A stretch of 64,000 nucleotides of DNA from the NCBI GenBank assembly GCA_034231615.1, contig CM067314.1, positions 5,582,501-5,646,500 of the forward strand. Reading direction: 5' to 3'. This DNA comes from Meghimatium bilineatum. Lineage: Eukaryota; Mollusca; Gastropoda; Stylommatophora; Philomycidae. Shown here one piece after another: positions 12,881-24,650 of this stretch. The notes beneath the pieces are model-generated. The model was given only the letters and a program-made list of their open reading frames with translations. It was not told the origin of the DNA and did no database searches. A program made the translations under genes and the position numbers. The first letter of the stretch is position 1. Each line of letters begins with the position of its first letter.

Positions 12881-13589
12881 TTCGGCGGAGTATAACTTAT
12901 ATAAGTGCGTACATTTATAATCCGTTCCTCAATAAATTCTCTTTGTACTGCGATGGTCGTCAATTGCTCTGTCTAATTGAACGTAGAACCCGGACACGCC
13001 AATAATATAGGCGGCATGCACTAGAATACCCCCACAAAATAAACACGGATGTGTGTGTTTATATTGCGTTTATTTTAACAGAATTTGTCTAAATTCATAC
13101 TTTTCTGGTAATAAGCGCGTCGGTCTTAAAACGGATCTATCGTCGAAGTGTTTTTCCAATACTTTTTATTTGTTTTTTAAGATGGACAAATCAGTATTTC
13201 TTCCTGCATTGTGGGATATCTTCCCAGGGACTATTCAAGTGTTGAAAGATTATATGAAATGTTTTGTTGCAGAGTTGCCAGATAATTGAAAATGTTTATG
13301 GCCAAATTGTTGGTAAAAATGGCTAAATTTCCCAATTATAAACGTTTAATATACCAAATTTCCAGGGATGCTATTTTTCTATAGACATATATTAGCTCTC
13401 TCTAATTGTCAACTTTCAGTCATTACCAAATGGCAAATTGCTAACTTAATTTTAGTTCTTCTAATGTTATTTTAACAGCCTGAGCTTTCTCTAGATAAAT
13501 AATGTAATGAGCTTGGGAAAAATTGTGTGTTTAGCTTTCGATATCATGGAAGAGAGAAAATAGAAACAGATATTTTGAACACATATTTT

Positions 13590-13850
13590 GATTCAAGAGT
13601 GTTGGTTACTAAACACAATAACAAAAAGGAAAACTACACTGTTTGGTCATATAGAGAAACAACCGTTTAGAAAGACACATAATGGAGGACAGAGTACCAG
13701 GGAAGAGGAGAAAGGGCAGACCAAGAAGACGATGAACTGACGACATTAAAGATAACACGAATATATCGTTGGAAAATAAAATTCCGCATCGGTCAAGACA
13801 TAGAGGGGTTCAGAGGGTTCATTTGAAAGACAAAGTTCTGGAAAGAAAAC
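13590..13850 (+). mobile_element. LINE tail fragment
   Basis: Contains a frameshifted FGH-like segment and the diagnostic PGKRRKGRPRRR followed by TDDIKDNT, the usual end of LINE ORF2. Confidence 0.65.
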
Positions 13851-13902
13851 ATCACATGGCAATGACAATACATTTTAATTTTCAGAATGTAGTATTTCTT
13901 CT

Positions 13903-14040
13903 TCTTTAGTGTTCATTCTCAAACTCCCGCTGGATCTCTCTTGTTGCAGGACCATCGTCCTACTAGATTTCCAACAGGATGTAAACCAGAGAATGGAAAT
14001 GCGCTGTGTCGCCGTTTTATTTGCGTCAATGGTCCCAATT
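13903..14040 (-). repeat. Family S copy
   Basis: Begins TTCTTCTTCTTTAGTG, then CTCAAACTCCCGCTGGATCT and CCAACAGGATGTAAACCAGA. It is directly followed by the LINE tail at 14101. Confidence 0.75.
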
Positions 14041-14100
14041 GCAGAAATGTATTTAAATGATCTATCTATGAAGTTGTAATTTTATGAAGTTTTAATTTAA

Positions 14101-14370
14101 CAGGACACAACCGACTCCGCAGTCATGTGTACACAAAAAATGTAAGATTGGCAACACTAACATGTGGACAGACAGCACAGAGTACCACACATAAATTTCA
14201 AGAGTGTTCTGAGTATGTAACGCTGAGGCAGACAAATGGGCCATAAGAAATTACACTGGAATAAAAACTCTATGGGCCACTGTATGAACTATAAAAGACT
14301 GAGTTTTATTCAGGAGACAGAATTAGAGATATAGACATATTTCAAGTGAACGAAAGAAGAAGACGAATCA
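14101..14370 (+). mobile_element. LINE RNase H-side tail (copy of 24237-24500)
   Basis: Reads GHNRLRSHVYTK in shifting frames, CGQTAQSTTHKFQECSEY and LRQTNGP. It is nearly identical to the segment at 24237-24500, so both come from the same family. Confidence 0.72.
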
Positions 14371-14374
14371 ATCT

Positions 14375-15480
14375 ATGAGACATGACCATTATAGAATGTT
14401 GTCCTCACTTCCGTTTTGTAAGCTTCTCGGTTCTATGAAAACCGCCCATTCTCCAATGTCATGTTCACAAGGTTTGCGTGATATCCCGTGTCCATCGTAT
14501 TCTTGGTCTGTCTTGTGTTCTCTTACCTGGAACTTTTCTCTCAATAATTCATCTTTCTAGACCATTATGTCTTTTTATGTGTCCGTAATATGTTAGCTTG
14601 TGTTTTTTTGTGTGGATAGTTTTGAGGAATCAGTCTTCTTCTATGTTGAGGTCTGTGCGGACGTCTGCGTTGATTCGTTTTTCTGTCCATGATATTCTTG
14701 GGACCGTTCTATCACATTTCATTTCGAATGCTGGTATTTTATTTTTCATTGCGGATATCATTGTCCAATTCTCACAACCATATGATGCCACTGGGAAGTT
14801 ATAGCTTCTTAATAGTTGTAACTTGGTTTTCTGTTGCCACTTGTCAAAGACGTTTCATATGTGATGTTTTTTTATAGGGCCATTGCTAATCTTTAAGTAA
14901 CCACCGGAAAGATTAAGGGGATAAGAGACAAAGGAGACAGAGAGAGAAATTTCTGGATGGGTTGTCGCTCTGTGGCACAAAAAGGATTCACCAACTGAAC
15001 TTATTATCAACACAAGAGACAGGGTTGTGGAGGGGCATGATCGTCTACACCACTTGGCATGGTACTTGATTGATTGCTAATATCTTTGTGTTCTCTGCCG
15101 AGAATATGTTGTTGGTTGACTCGAGATATTCAAAGTTTCTCACATTATATATTTGTTCTTTGTCAATTTTCTAGTTGTTCTTTGTCAATTTTCTAGTTGT
15201 TCTTTGTCAATTTTCTAGTTGTCCTTTGTCAATGATTTGTAGGTGTGAGTTAGTCTTTGCTGATATGAATTTGTTTGTGCGTGAAGGAATAGAATTTGTG
15301 CCTCGCTATGATGTTTGACTGACATTATCATGTGTTCTAGACCTGTGGGGTTCCTCGATATTAGGATGATGTCATCTGCGTACCTAAAGTAACTACATAT
15401 TCAGTTAAATTATTGTCCAAACTATTATCTAGTGTGGTTTTTTCCAGGAAAATGTATCTTTTATCGTTCCCTGTATCATG
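14375..15480 (-). mobile_element. LINE reverse transcriptase with YADD box
   Basis: On the minus strand, positions 15382-15356 encode YADDIILIS, the catalytic box. Further on come YGCENWTMISAMKNKIPAFE, RISWTEKRIN, KLTYYGHIKRHNG and PGKRTQDRPRIRWTRDI. Several stops and frameshifts are present. A 22-bp tandem repeat (15153-15233) and a short copy of another LINE tail (14970-15075) interrupt it. Confidence 0.82.
15153..15233 (+). repeat. 22-bp tandem repeat, nearly 4 copies
   Basis: Unit made of TTGTTCTTTGTCAA and TTTTCTAG. It lies inside the minus-strand LINE. Confidence 0.9.
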
Positions 15481-15732
15481 TCTCACTTTCGTAAGAAATT
15501 TTCCACTTAGAATAAAAAAAATTGGTATCGTATCCTATTCAGGACGTAGCCATCAATCCAGCATTTTTTGGCTGTAGTGATTTTTTCCCACTTAGATATC
15601 CTGAGAAAAGTCACATGACATGTTTGTTTGTAACATACAAGTCGTCATTCTTTATTTATATTGAAGTAGAAATAAACAGTTTTTGTAATTTAGTTTCTAA
15701 AACTTCTGTCATACTCTATTTATCCCGTTAGC

Positions 15733-16640
15733 GAGTTAACAGTGAGTATTCGAGTGTTGCTTGTGTGATAGAGTTAGGGAGTTAACAGCGAGTATTCGAG
15801 TGTTGCTTGTGTGATAGAGTTAGGGAGTTAACAGCGAGTATTCGAGTGTTGCTTGTGTGATAGAGTTAGGGAGTTAACAGTGAGTATTCGAGTGCTGCTT
15901 GTGTGATAGAGTTAGGGAGTTAACAGTGAGTATTCGAGTGTTGCTTGTGTGATAGAGTTAGGGAGTTAACAGTGAGTATTCGAGTGTTGCTTGTGTGATA
16001 GAGTTAGGGAGTTAACAGTGAGTATTCGAGTGTTGCTTGTGTGATATAGTTAGGGAGTTAACAGTGAGTATTCGAGTGTTGCTTGTGTGATATAGTTAGG
16101 GAGTTAACAGTGAGTATTCGAGTGTTGCTTGTGTGATAGAGTTAGGGAGTTAACAGCGAGTATTCGAGTGTTGCTTGTGTGATAGAGTTAGGGAGTTAAC
16201 AGTGAGTATTCGAGTGTTGCTTGTGTGATAGAGTTAGGGAGTTAACAGTGAGTATTCGAGTGTTGCTTGTGTGATAGAGTTAGGGAGTTAACAGTGAGTA
16301 TTCGAGTGTTGCTTGTGTGATAGAGTTAGGGAGTTAACAGTGAGTATTCGAGTGTTGCTTGTGTGATAGAGTTAGGGAGTTAACAGTGAGTATTCGAGTG
16401 TTGCTTGTGTGATAGAGTTAGGGAGTTAACAGTGAGTATTCGAGTGTTGCTTGTGTGATAGAGTTAGGGAGTTAACAGTGAGTATTCGAGTGTTGCTTGT
16501 GTGATAGAGTTAGGGAGTTAACAGTGAGTATTCGAGTGTTGCTTGTGTGATATAGTTAGGGAGTTAACAGTGAGTATTCGAGTGTTGCTTGTGTGATAGA
16601 GGTAGGGAGTTATCAGTGAGTATTCGAGTGGGTTGCGTGA
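15733..16640 (+). repeat. 46-bp minisatellite, about 19-20 copies
   Basis: Unit carries GAGTTAACAGTGAGTATTCG, AGTGTTGCTTGTGTGATAGA and GTTAGG. Copies differ at a few sites (CAGTG/CAGCG, ATAGAG/ATATAG). No open frame persists. Confidence 0.95.
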
Positions 16641-16704
16641 TAAAAGCCGCATGCCCTTGCTGTTGCCACGTTGTGTTCAGGGTGAGCTTTTTTAAAATTT
16701 ACAC

Positions 16705-16795
16705 TCCGACAGAAAAAAACAAATTTCGAACCGGGGATCGCACTCTGGACTTCACAGGTGTAAGACTAATGCTCTAACCTCTCGGCCCTGTATAC
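16705..16795 (-). mobile_element. tRNA-like SINE relic
   Basis: Minus strand reads GGGCCGAGAGGTTAGAGCAT (A-box region), then an anticodon-arm-like stretch and CCCCGGTTCGAAATTTG (B box). The first stem cannot be paired cleanly, so I call it a tRNA-derived relic, not a gene. Confidence 0.6.
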
Positions 16796-16799
16796 ATTA

Positions 16800-17805
16800 G
16801 TTAATAACTGTAAAATAACATCTCACACAGTTTGTAGCCAAACACCGAGTTAAACAAGAATATATGGGGCAGTAGATATCTTTTCTTCAAAAGAGGCCAA
16901 AAATTTCTAAAATAAATTTCTTGGCCGGTTGCCTTTAAAAATGGCCAAATTTGATATTTTTTTTAGCTATTGAATGGCCAAAATGGGAACCATGTTTCTT
17001 TGCGATAATTCTGAAATATTTATATTCTGATCTACAATTACAACCTGACATCAAAACACCAGATAAGATGAAACGTCTGACTGCTGACATCATCACGGTG
17101 TACTGAAAGTAATGTGGTTTTTTCCAACTTGTTGTACCAATATCTTCTGAGCCCAGGAGTTCTCAACTTGGCATTAAGACCGACTGCAGTTATTTTCTAA
17201 GAAATATTATACATCTAATAGTTTGTCATTACTTTCTGAACGGTCCGGATGCACAGTTATCTGAGACGGGATTTGAACTCTGTACTTTGATGTCACAGAC
17301 TGTAACTTGCCGCTACAATGCAATAACAATAAAATATTTAGTATTGACATTTTAGTTTACGTATGCATTCAAAGTTTCCTTAATAAATTCATTTCCCTCC
17401 AAACCACACACTATAGACGGTTGTGAAAAAGGGTATCACACCCATCGGAACATTAATATAGGGCCTGCCACGTTTCTTTTTTTAATGTATATAATAGGCT
17501 ATGTATAGACCTACATAAACCCTAATATCTTTGAAATATTAAGCTTAAACATATTTTATTATTGAAAATGTTAAACGGTGTAACATATGTATAGGCCCTA
17601 AATTGTTGTAGTTTGAGACAGCGTAATCCCTCTACTAGGACCTACAGAGTGGGCCTATAATTTTTTTTATATAAGAATCTATATTTAACAACACTTTTCA
17701 AAATCCCTAATTATTGTTAGACCCAAAGCTAATTTAGTTTATTACATATAGGTCCAGAGGTTTATATTTCGCCGGCCCTGTCTACGTCGTTATATTGTCT
17801 AGATT
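16800..17805. other. No gene seen
   Basis: 16860-17000 contains GGCCAAA-rich degenerate sequence (TGGCCAAATTT), also seen at 13290-13440. 17665-17720 has a fragment of the pogo-like MITE (CAACACTTTTCAAAATCCCT). Confidence 0.45.
17225..17335 (-). mobile_element. Possible second tRNA-like relic
   Basis: Minus strand contains TAGCGGCAAGTTACAGTCTG and then GAGTTCAAATCCCG, resembling A and B boxes at roughly tRNA spacing. The rest is diverged. Confidence 0.4.
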
Positions 17806-18310
17806 CAGGGGCCGGGAACCCATGGCTCGCGCGCCAGATGTGACTCTATTGATAGCTGCATCTGGCTCGCAGACAAATGTTTGATTATTAAAAAAAATGT
17901 TTCTTTAGATTCGTTTGATCTACATATTTAATTTCATATCAATATTTCAATCTACAAATGAGCTTACTGCAGCTCAGATTCAGAAGTCGCATTAATGGTA
18001 AGAAATACTCATTATTGATTAGCAACAGTATAACAATGTTATTAAAAAGAATTCAGAGACATAATTATTGTACTTTTAGTGTTGAAATTACACAAAATGT
18101 ACACATTTACTTGAATTTTTAGTTTTAAACTTAATGTATGTTAGTTAGTTAGTTTGTTCCTTTCGTGCCGCAAGCGACACATATGACAGAGGTTTTGGTT
18201 CTCCATATGATGCGGTCCGCTGCCTGCTATAATGTATGGCTCTCACAGAATTACTTTTCAAAATATGTGGTGTCCATGGCTCTCTCAGACAAAAAGGTTC
18301 CCGACCCCTG
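17806..18310. mobile_element. hAT-like non-autonomous DNA transposon
   Basis: The left end CAGGGGCCGGGAACC and right end GGTTCCCGACCCCTG form imperfect inverted termini. Subterminal repeats of TGGCTC(G/T)C occur on both sides. CTAGAT flanks both ends (offset by one base), consistent with a decayed 8-bp target duplication. CAGGGG termini of this type are usual for hAT elements. The interior has no open frame. Confidence 0.72.
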
Positions 18311-18672
18311 CTAGATGGTAGATAGGCCCCTTTAAAGAAATGGCTGAGAACACCTGACCTGAAGGACCGCTAACTCTCATTATGCAAACACATGCGGTTT
18401 CCACGATTACTGATGTGTGTTCTATTACTATTATCAAAAACAAATCGGGTTAGTCAATTATGATAATCTGTGTTGAAATTGGGTCACCTGTGAATGTCAA
18501 GTTTATAATGTTTCAGGTGTGCGTGTAGTAGATAACATGCTGGGTGTGTCAGCCAGATTGTTCCTATGTAGGAGACAGCTTGATGTGGATTGAAAAATCA
18601 TTTTATTTATTTGTGGTAAGCAGTTGGTGTTGTAATATAGAGCCCATGCAATCAATTTTTGTTAGGTTGATT

Positions 18673-18750
18673 ACTAGTAACAATTGTAGTAACAAATGTT
18701 ACTGCTAGTAACAATTGTAGTAACAAATGTTACTGCTAGTAACAATTGTA
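18673..18750 (+). repeat. 31-bp repeat, 2.5 copies
   Basis: Unit with TAACAATTGTAGTAAC and AAATGTTACTGCTAG; it contains inverted TAACA/TGTTA segments. Confidence 0.85.
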
Positions 18751-19084
18751 GATTGCTGAACATCATCAATTTTTTGGTATAGACATACTTTATCGATCTC
18801 TGGAAGTAAGCTGACATGATCCATAGCTGTCAACCTATTTCTCCAGTAATCCGTATTTTTAACAATTTATTTCCGTGTTTCAATGAAAACGTCCGCATGT
18901 ATCACCCACAAAAAATATTAAAGGAATCCCATAATTAAAAAAACCCATTTTCCAGTCATCAAAATGTGCTCATTAGCAGTAATTATTGATGAGAGGCATA
19001 TAACATGAAATTACCTTTACAAAAATATGGGGGGGGGGGTGTTTGGACCCGAAACCGTATAAATACGGAAATTCCGTACTAGTT

Positions 19085-19265
19085 GACACCTATGTTAACT
19101 GTCTGTATGTCTATCTTTCTGTTGGCCTGTTTGTCTGTCTGTCGTCAGGTATGTCTATCTTTCTGTTGGCCTGTATGTCTGTCTGTATGTCTATCCTTCT
19201 GTCGGCCTGTATTTCTATCTGTCTGACGGCCTATATGTTTATCTGCCTGTTGGTTGTATGTCTAT
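19085..19265 (+). repeat. Degenerate TGTCTGTCTA-rich repeat
   Basis: Irregular units around TATGTCTATCTTTCTGTTGG and CCTGTATGTCTGTC. The 97-codon open frame across it is repeat-derived. Confidence 0.8.
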
Positions 19266-19389
19266 TTATTGATGTTTCTTCAGCGCTGAGTATGATGCAT
19301 AGGACAGAAACCTGTGCTCCCCAGTTTGAGCAGTAATGTGATTTTACTGTGTAGGCTATAAGTTGAGACCTATAGATATACCCTATTTA

Positions 19390-20320
19390 TTGTTGTATGT
19401 GGCAAATTCCACATACTCTCTGGAGTGTGACAAGGATGTGTCCTATCTCCCTTGTTATTCGTTACATGTGTCAATTGTATATGTAAAATTGCCAACACAA
19501 GTGAAGAAGACAACTTTAAAAAAAACTCTAGAGTGAACTTATTTTTGCATATAATCAAGCAATAATATCAACATCAGAAGAACAACTACAACAAAATATA
19601 AATAGACACTGACTCCACACAACATGTAGAGACTTTGACATGGAGATAAACACAGAAAAAAACTGAGGTAATGTCAATAAAAAAACCAGAAAAACTACTA
19701 CCGGTATTTTCATTGATGTCAACAACTTACACAGGTGAAAGAATTTACTTACCTTGGAAGCATCATATCATCAAATAGGAAAAAAAACCCAAAGAAATCC
19801 AACACAAATGCAATATAGCATACCAGATCTTAGGACAGATGTTTTATATTTTCAAAAACAAACATGTGGACATAAATACTAAAACTGCACTATATAAAAT
19901 TACCACCATACCATCAATGTGCTACCAATGTCAAACATGGACACTAACAACAAAAGACAAAAGAAAACTTGTTACAACAGAAATGACCTGTCTATGTAGA
20001 ATTCTTAGAGTAACAAGAGAGAATCAGAAATGAAAACATCAGATGACTAACAAGCACAATGCCAATCCTGGATTACATAAGAATACAGCAGATTAAGTGG
20101 TTTTCACATGCTTCCAGACTACCATCAGATTGTGCCCCTCAAAAAGCATTGCTATATAACACAATCAATATAAAGCCAGGGGCAGACCATGCAAAAGATG
20201 GTTTACAGAAATAAAGGAATCAACGAAAACAAATAGATATGAGGCATTCAAAAATACCATCTCCAGAGAACTCTTCAACACCCGAAGCTGCAAGACATAA
20301 AGGGGTATAAAGTGAAAAGA
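19390..20320 (+). mobile_element. LINE family A copy, truncated
   Basis: Begins within the reverse transcriptase (SGV-stop-QGCVLSPLL), then CINxICKIANTSEE, and a 64-codon open piece with ITTIPSMCYQCQTWTLTTK and MTCLCRILRVTRENQK. The tail contains ARGRPCKRWFTEIKEST. A stop inside the QGCVLSP block shows it is dead. Confidence 0.83.
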
Positions 20321-20407
20321 AAGAATCAATTTTCTTTTTGTTTGTATTTATTTGTTTATTCTCCATTTATTCGCCAGAATTGTCATCTTTGAACATAATA
20401 ATTGCAG

Positions 20408-20528
20408 TATGTGGTGAATGTATCCGTATGACTGGATTATTTATGGATATCCCACCAGCCATAAATTCCTGTAGAAATTTCCTGAATTCTAGAACACCCG
20501 GACATGGAATACACTCAGAGTGTCCAAG
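20408..20528 (+). other. Orphan candidate exon, function unknown
   Basis: Open for 121 bp between AATTGCAG and CCAAG|GTAACA. It encodes a cysteine-containing stretch with CGECIRMTGLFMDIPPAIN, then CRNFLN and GHGIHSECPR. I do not recognise it. It lies between two LINE fragments, so it may be part of an unrecognised element. Confidence 0.22.
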
Positions 20529-20619
20529 GTAACATTTCATGTGTGTGTGTATGTGTTAAACAGTCCCTATGTCTATTAGATTGAAGTTTGTTTGAATGTG
20601 TGTGTGTATGTGGCCATTA

Positions 20620-20980
20620 CATCAAGAACTCGCATTTGCCAAAACAAATATATTATGGAGCACTCAAGGCAGGATTTCGAAAAGCTGGTGGACAGAAAAA
20701 GCATTTCAAAGACACGCTTAAGTCATCCTTGAAACATCTTAACATTGACGTAGGCGCTTGGGAGAGCCTCGCTCAGGATAGAACAGCATGGCGTTACAGC
20801 ATTAGAATAGGAGCACTAGCGGCGGAAGAATTCAGACAAGAAACTGCAAGACAGAAGTGGACACGTAGAAAAGAAAAAACATCTCAACCTCACATAGATA
20901 CCCTCTATTGTTGTCAATTCTGTAAAAGAACATTTTGTGCGTGCATTGGACTTGCTAGTCATTTAATAACGCACTATTAA
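20620..20980 (+). mobile_element. LINE C-terminal region with zinc finger (copy of 8060-8761)
   Basis: Encodes LPKQIYYGALKAGFRKAGGQ, then LNIDVGAWESLAQDR and CCQFCKRTFCACIGLASHL. It is nearly identical at protein level to the last 120 residues of the element at 8060-8761 but lies in opposite orientation. It starts just after a GT-rich stretch. Confidence 0.82.
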
Positions 20981-21099
20981 CTTTTATTATTTTTATTATT
21001 TATTGTTATTATTATCATGGTTGAGTTTTTGGTCATCGTCGATCACTATGGGTGAACATCATGTGTCCAACGGTGCCTATGTCTATTAGATTGATCTTC

Positions 21100-21430
21100 T
21101 GCATGAAGACAGGACACAACAGACTATACAGCTACTTAAATAGACAAACACTAGTTCAATCACTTCTGTGTCCATATGGGTAGGCAGCACAGACAGCTGA
21201 ATATATCCTGCAAGACTGCATTACACTAATTGAGTTAAGGGATGACCACTGTTCCACTGAGATGAATATCCACGGAAAACTGTATGGCAACACTGAGCAG
21301 AAAACTGTATGGTAGCACTGAGCAGAAAACTGTATGGCAACACTGAAGAACTTTCAAATGCAGCCAGCATTCATTAAGATAACTGGAATTGCTGTATAGA
21401 CATGTGAAATTCCGAACAAGAAGAATATCA
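21100..21430 (+). mobile_element. LINE RNase H-side tail fragment
   Basis: Reads KTGHNRLYSYLNRQ, AAQTAEYILQDC and HGKLYGNTEQ. A short segment with GAGCAGAAAACTGTATGG is repeated inside it (21295-21340). Confidence 0.7.
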
Positions 21431-21449
21431 CGCTGTCCATATGACTGCA

Positions 21450-21650
21450 TGGTTTCAGTACGGCTACTAATAGATTGATGTTTGAGTATGGCTATTAATA
21501 TATTGATGTTTGAGTATGGCTACTAATAGATTGATGTTTGAGTATGGCTACTAATAGATTGATGTTTGAGTATGGCTACTAATAGATTGATGTTTGAGTA
21601 TGGCTACTAATAGATTGATGTTTGAGTATGGCTACTAATAGATTGATATC
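21450..21650 (+). repeat. 28-bp repeat, about 7 copies
   Basis: Unit with TTTGAGTATGGCTACTAATA then GATTGATG. Confidence 0.93.
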
Positions 21651-21785
21651 TGATATTTGACTTTATTTTGTATTTAAAGGGTTAGTTTATCTGTAATCTC
21701 AGCTCAAATGTCAATATGATTGTTTTATTCTATAGATCCTGACAGGTCTGATGGTGAACTGAGGGTAAGTCATGCTTGTTGGCCA

Positions 21786-22060
21786 TTGTAAGCATGCTGA
21801 TTGTGGTATGTAGTACGTTCAAATCATTGTAAGCATGCTGATTGTGGTATGTAGTACATTCAAATCATTGTAAGCATGCTGATTGTGGTATGTAGTACGT
21901 TCAAATCATTGTAAGCATGCTGATTGTGGTATGTAGTACATTGAAATACATTATTGTGGGGGAAGCCATTACATTTCTGTAGTATTATTGTGGGGGTAGC
22001 CATTACATTTCTATAGTAATATTGTGGGGGAAGCCATTACATTTCTATAGTATTATTGTG
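21786..22060 (+). repeat. Two adjacent repeats, 41 bp (4 copies) and 33 bp (about 3 copies)
   Basis: First unit has GTAAGCATGCTGATTGTGG then TATGTAGTAC. The second has TATTGTGGGGGAAGCCATTA then CATTTCTATAG. Confidence 0.9.
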
Positions 22061-22399
22061 GGGGGATGTTTACCATATCCTGTTTACTTGTTTTATTGTG
22101 ATATATGGCATGTTTTTTGTCTCTAAAGGCATGTGACCCCCCCCCCCCAACATGTGATCTGACACCCCCCCCATAAAGACTACAACCTGCCATATCTATC
22201 CTATTTTAACTATTTCAAACACAGTTGTAGGTCTCTGTAATAAATAATCAATGTATATCATTAAATTCCTGATATGCTTGATTTTTTTACCCTGCACAGT
22301 TAGCCTGTGTGTTTTCAAGATGGAGGAATGTTTTTCTTTCGGTCTTGGATTACTCGGTTGTTCGGTTGTGTAAACTACTGCCAACATAAAACCTACCAC

Positions 22400-22605
22400 T
22401 GTTTAGGAACCAGAACCATAGTGAAGAAGAGGGAGACCTGGAGAAACTCTACGATGAACCATTAATAGAGAAGGCATGTCAATGAACCTAAACAACACGC
22501 AACAATTGAAAGACCTGGCAACACAAAGACAGAAATGGAAAGCTATGGTTTCTGCCCTATGCGCCACCTATGGCCCGGGAGGAACATAACATAACATAAC
22601 AGTTA
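22400..22605 (+). mobile_element. LINE tail with (ATAAC)n end
   Basis: Reads RGRPGETLR, then LKDLATQRQKWKAMVSALC and ATYGPGGT, ending in ATAACATAACATAAC. It matches the tail at 1440-1620. A short tandem end of this type is typical of some LINE 3' termini. Confidence 0.8.
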
Positions 22606-23275
22606 GCCTGATGAGTTAGGGTTGAGGGCAAAGAATTGGAGTAATTGCCATATCTACTGTGACAGTGATCTGCTGGCATGAGTTGTTTTATTATTTAAGA
22701 ATTCATATAAGCTTAAAATAATGCAGCTACGCAGTGAAACAAGCAGCACAGTGTAGTTCAGTCTCCCTGGTGGAAATCACATGAACTCTCATGTTAGTTA
22801 TCAGACAGCGAATGCAGAAGAAGAAGAATATATAAGCAATATTCCCTCCTGCTGGTGTGCGGCCATGATCTTGCACATCATTATAACGCACCGCTCACCA
22901 AATGTATCACTTACACACATAAAGTACACAGAATGACCTTTTTAATTTTTTTTAGGTAGTAGAATCTTACATGTGGGAGAAATATTCACTGCTCAGGCAT
23001 CTTCATATTTGATTACAAGTAAAATTAGAGGGAATATTGCATATAAGATTTCAGTATTATTTATTGAGATGCATGACTGTTGATGTTGTTCTTAAATTAT
23101 TTTCTTTTTATTTTGTGGAATGTGTATCAGAATGAGACTCAGAAACAATGTCCTCAATTTAATAGTTTTCCATTTTTTTGCCTATTGACACATGGGCCTA
23201 ATCTAATTTATTAATAGAGAAAGAAACAAAAGTTATAGTGTTGCACATTGTGACATGAACTACAGATTACCAGTA

Positions 23276-23545
23276 GTTTTTCAATTGAGATTCTAACACA
23301 AGACTTGTTTTTCAATTGAGATTCTAACACAAGACTTGTTTTTCAATTGAGACTCTAACACAAGACTTGTTTTTCAATTGAGACTCTAACACAAGACTTG
23401 TTTTTCAATTGAGACTCTAACACAAGACTTGTTTTTCAATTGAGATTCTAACACAAGACTTGTTTTTCAATTGAGACTCTAACACAAGACTTGTTTTTCA
23501 ATTGAGACTCTAACACAAGACTTGTTTTTCAATTGAGACTCTCAA
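23276..23545 (+). repeat. 31-bp repeat, about 9 copies
   Basis: Unit with TTTTTCAATTGAGACTCTAA then CACAAGACTTG; the sixth base after TTGAGA alternates T/C. Confidence 0.94.
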
Positions 23546-23869
23546 CAAGGATGTAAAATATTTCTAATTATGTAGTCAAATCACAGTAAAGCTGTTTTAC
23601 AAATTGGTTTCAATGGAAGGTTTCAACCAAGTGATAAGTTAAAACTTAGTGAAACAGACTAATATGTTAAAAACATAGTAAGTTTTGTTTACATTGTATA
23701 ATTTTAACAATATGCTTTTTGGTGTAAGCTAGTCTGTTATGTAAAATGGTTAAAAAGGTGATGCTCATCAGAGTTGCATAGACCACATAGAGAATGATGA
23801 AGCGTTCAGAATACCCGGATCAACGACTGAATCTCACCTGTTTGTTGTGGGGATCCAGAAAGATGAGGT

Positions 23870-24500
23870 AGAGAATAGCAACACTGTTTACCTTCTATGC
23901 AATAAAAGGTGACTAAGGATGTCATGGGGTAGAGTTGGCTGTCCCATATCATATAGGGTCAAAGAGACCCAGAAATCATGCTAAAGTCATGTTTCCATTG
24001 TGTTTTGTGTATGGAATCCTGATTATCTGTGCGCCTTTTGCCTCTGTCTTCAGCACTCTGCTTACTTGGGCCGGTCCTGCTCGAGTGAGACTGCACGACC
24101 AGTCTTAGTATCCAGCCTCTGATGGCTGAACTAAACGCCATCACCACTACATGGTGCTGGCCTCGATGGGGTGGATAACACAAGATGACTATCACATTAT
24201 GAACAGATCAGAACAAGTTATAATTCTACGCCTCAGAAGAGGACACAACCGACTCCGCAGTCACATGTATACAAAGTTCAAGAGTGGCAACACTGCCATG
24301 TGTACATGTGGACAGACAGCACAGAGTACCAAACATAAATTTCAAGAGTGTTCTGAGTATGAAACTCTGAGGCAGACATATTGGCCATAAGAAACTACAC
24401 TGGAATCAAAGTTCTATGGGCCACTGTATGAACTACAAAAGACAGTGAGTTTTATTCAGGAGACAGAATTACAGATATAGACATGTTTCAAGTGAATGAA
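23870..24500 (+). mobile_element. Composite repeat: fold-back family copy plus LINE RNase H-side tail
   Basis: 23938-24150 matches the right half of the fold-back repeat at 25960-26283 (in reverse complement), and its first 100 bp match the left arm directly. From about 24190 the frame reads RSEQVIILRLRRGHNRLRSH, CTCGQTAQSTKHKFQECSEY and LRQTYWP, a LINE C-terminal region. The two may be one element (3' part plus tail) or a nested pair. Confidence 0.7.
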
Positions 24501-24554
24501 AGAAGAAGAGGAAGAAATGCTTACATCAGATGTGTCTGTCAGAAAGACACAGGT

Positions 24555-24650
24555 ATCGAGTAAAGTTGTAAATCATGAGACAATGGATTCCATTCTGCAG
24601 ATTATATCCTACTAAGCTACAGGAGTTTGAGAATGACTGCAGAAGAAGAA
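24555..24650 (+). repeat. Family S copy, tail half
   Basis: Ends CAGGAGTTTGAGAATGAC then TGCAGAAGAAGAA, after GTTGTAAATCATGAGACAAT. Confidence 0.65.

Noticed and set aside
15733-16640. CRISPR-like array
   Set aside because: Units are contiguous with no unique spacers, and the DNA is eukaryotic.
16705-16795. A functional tRNA gene
   Set aside because: A and B boxes are present but the acceptor and D stems do not pair cleanly, and no terminator-like T run follows at the right place.
22404-22487. Acid-rich stretch with DEPLIEK, a tempting first exon carrying a lysosomal dileucine signal for the transporter
   Set aside because: In another frame the same bases encode a LINE tail (RGRPGETLR and LATQRQKWK), so the match is out-of-frame chance.
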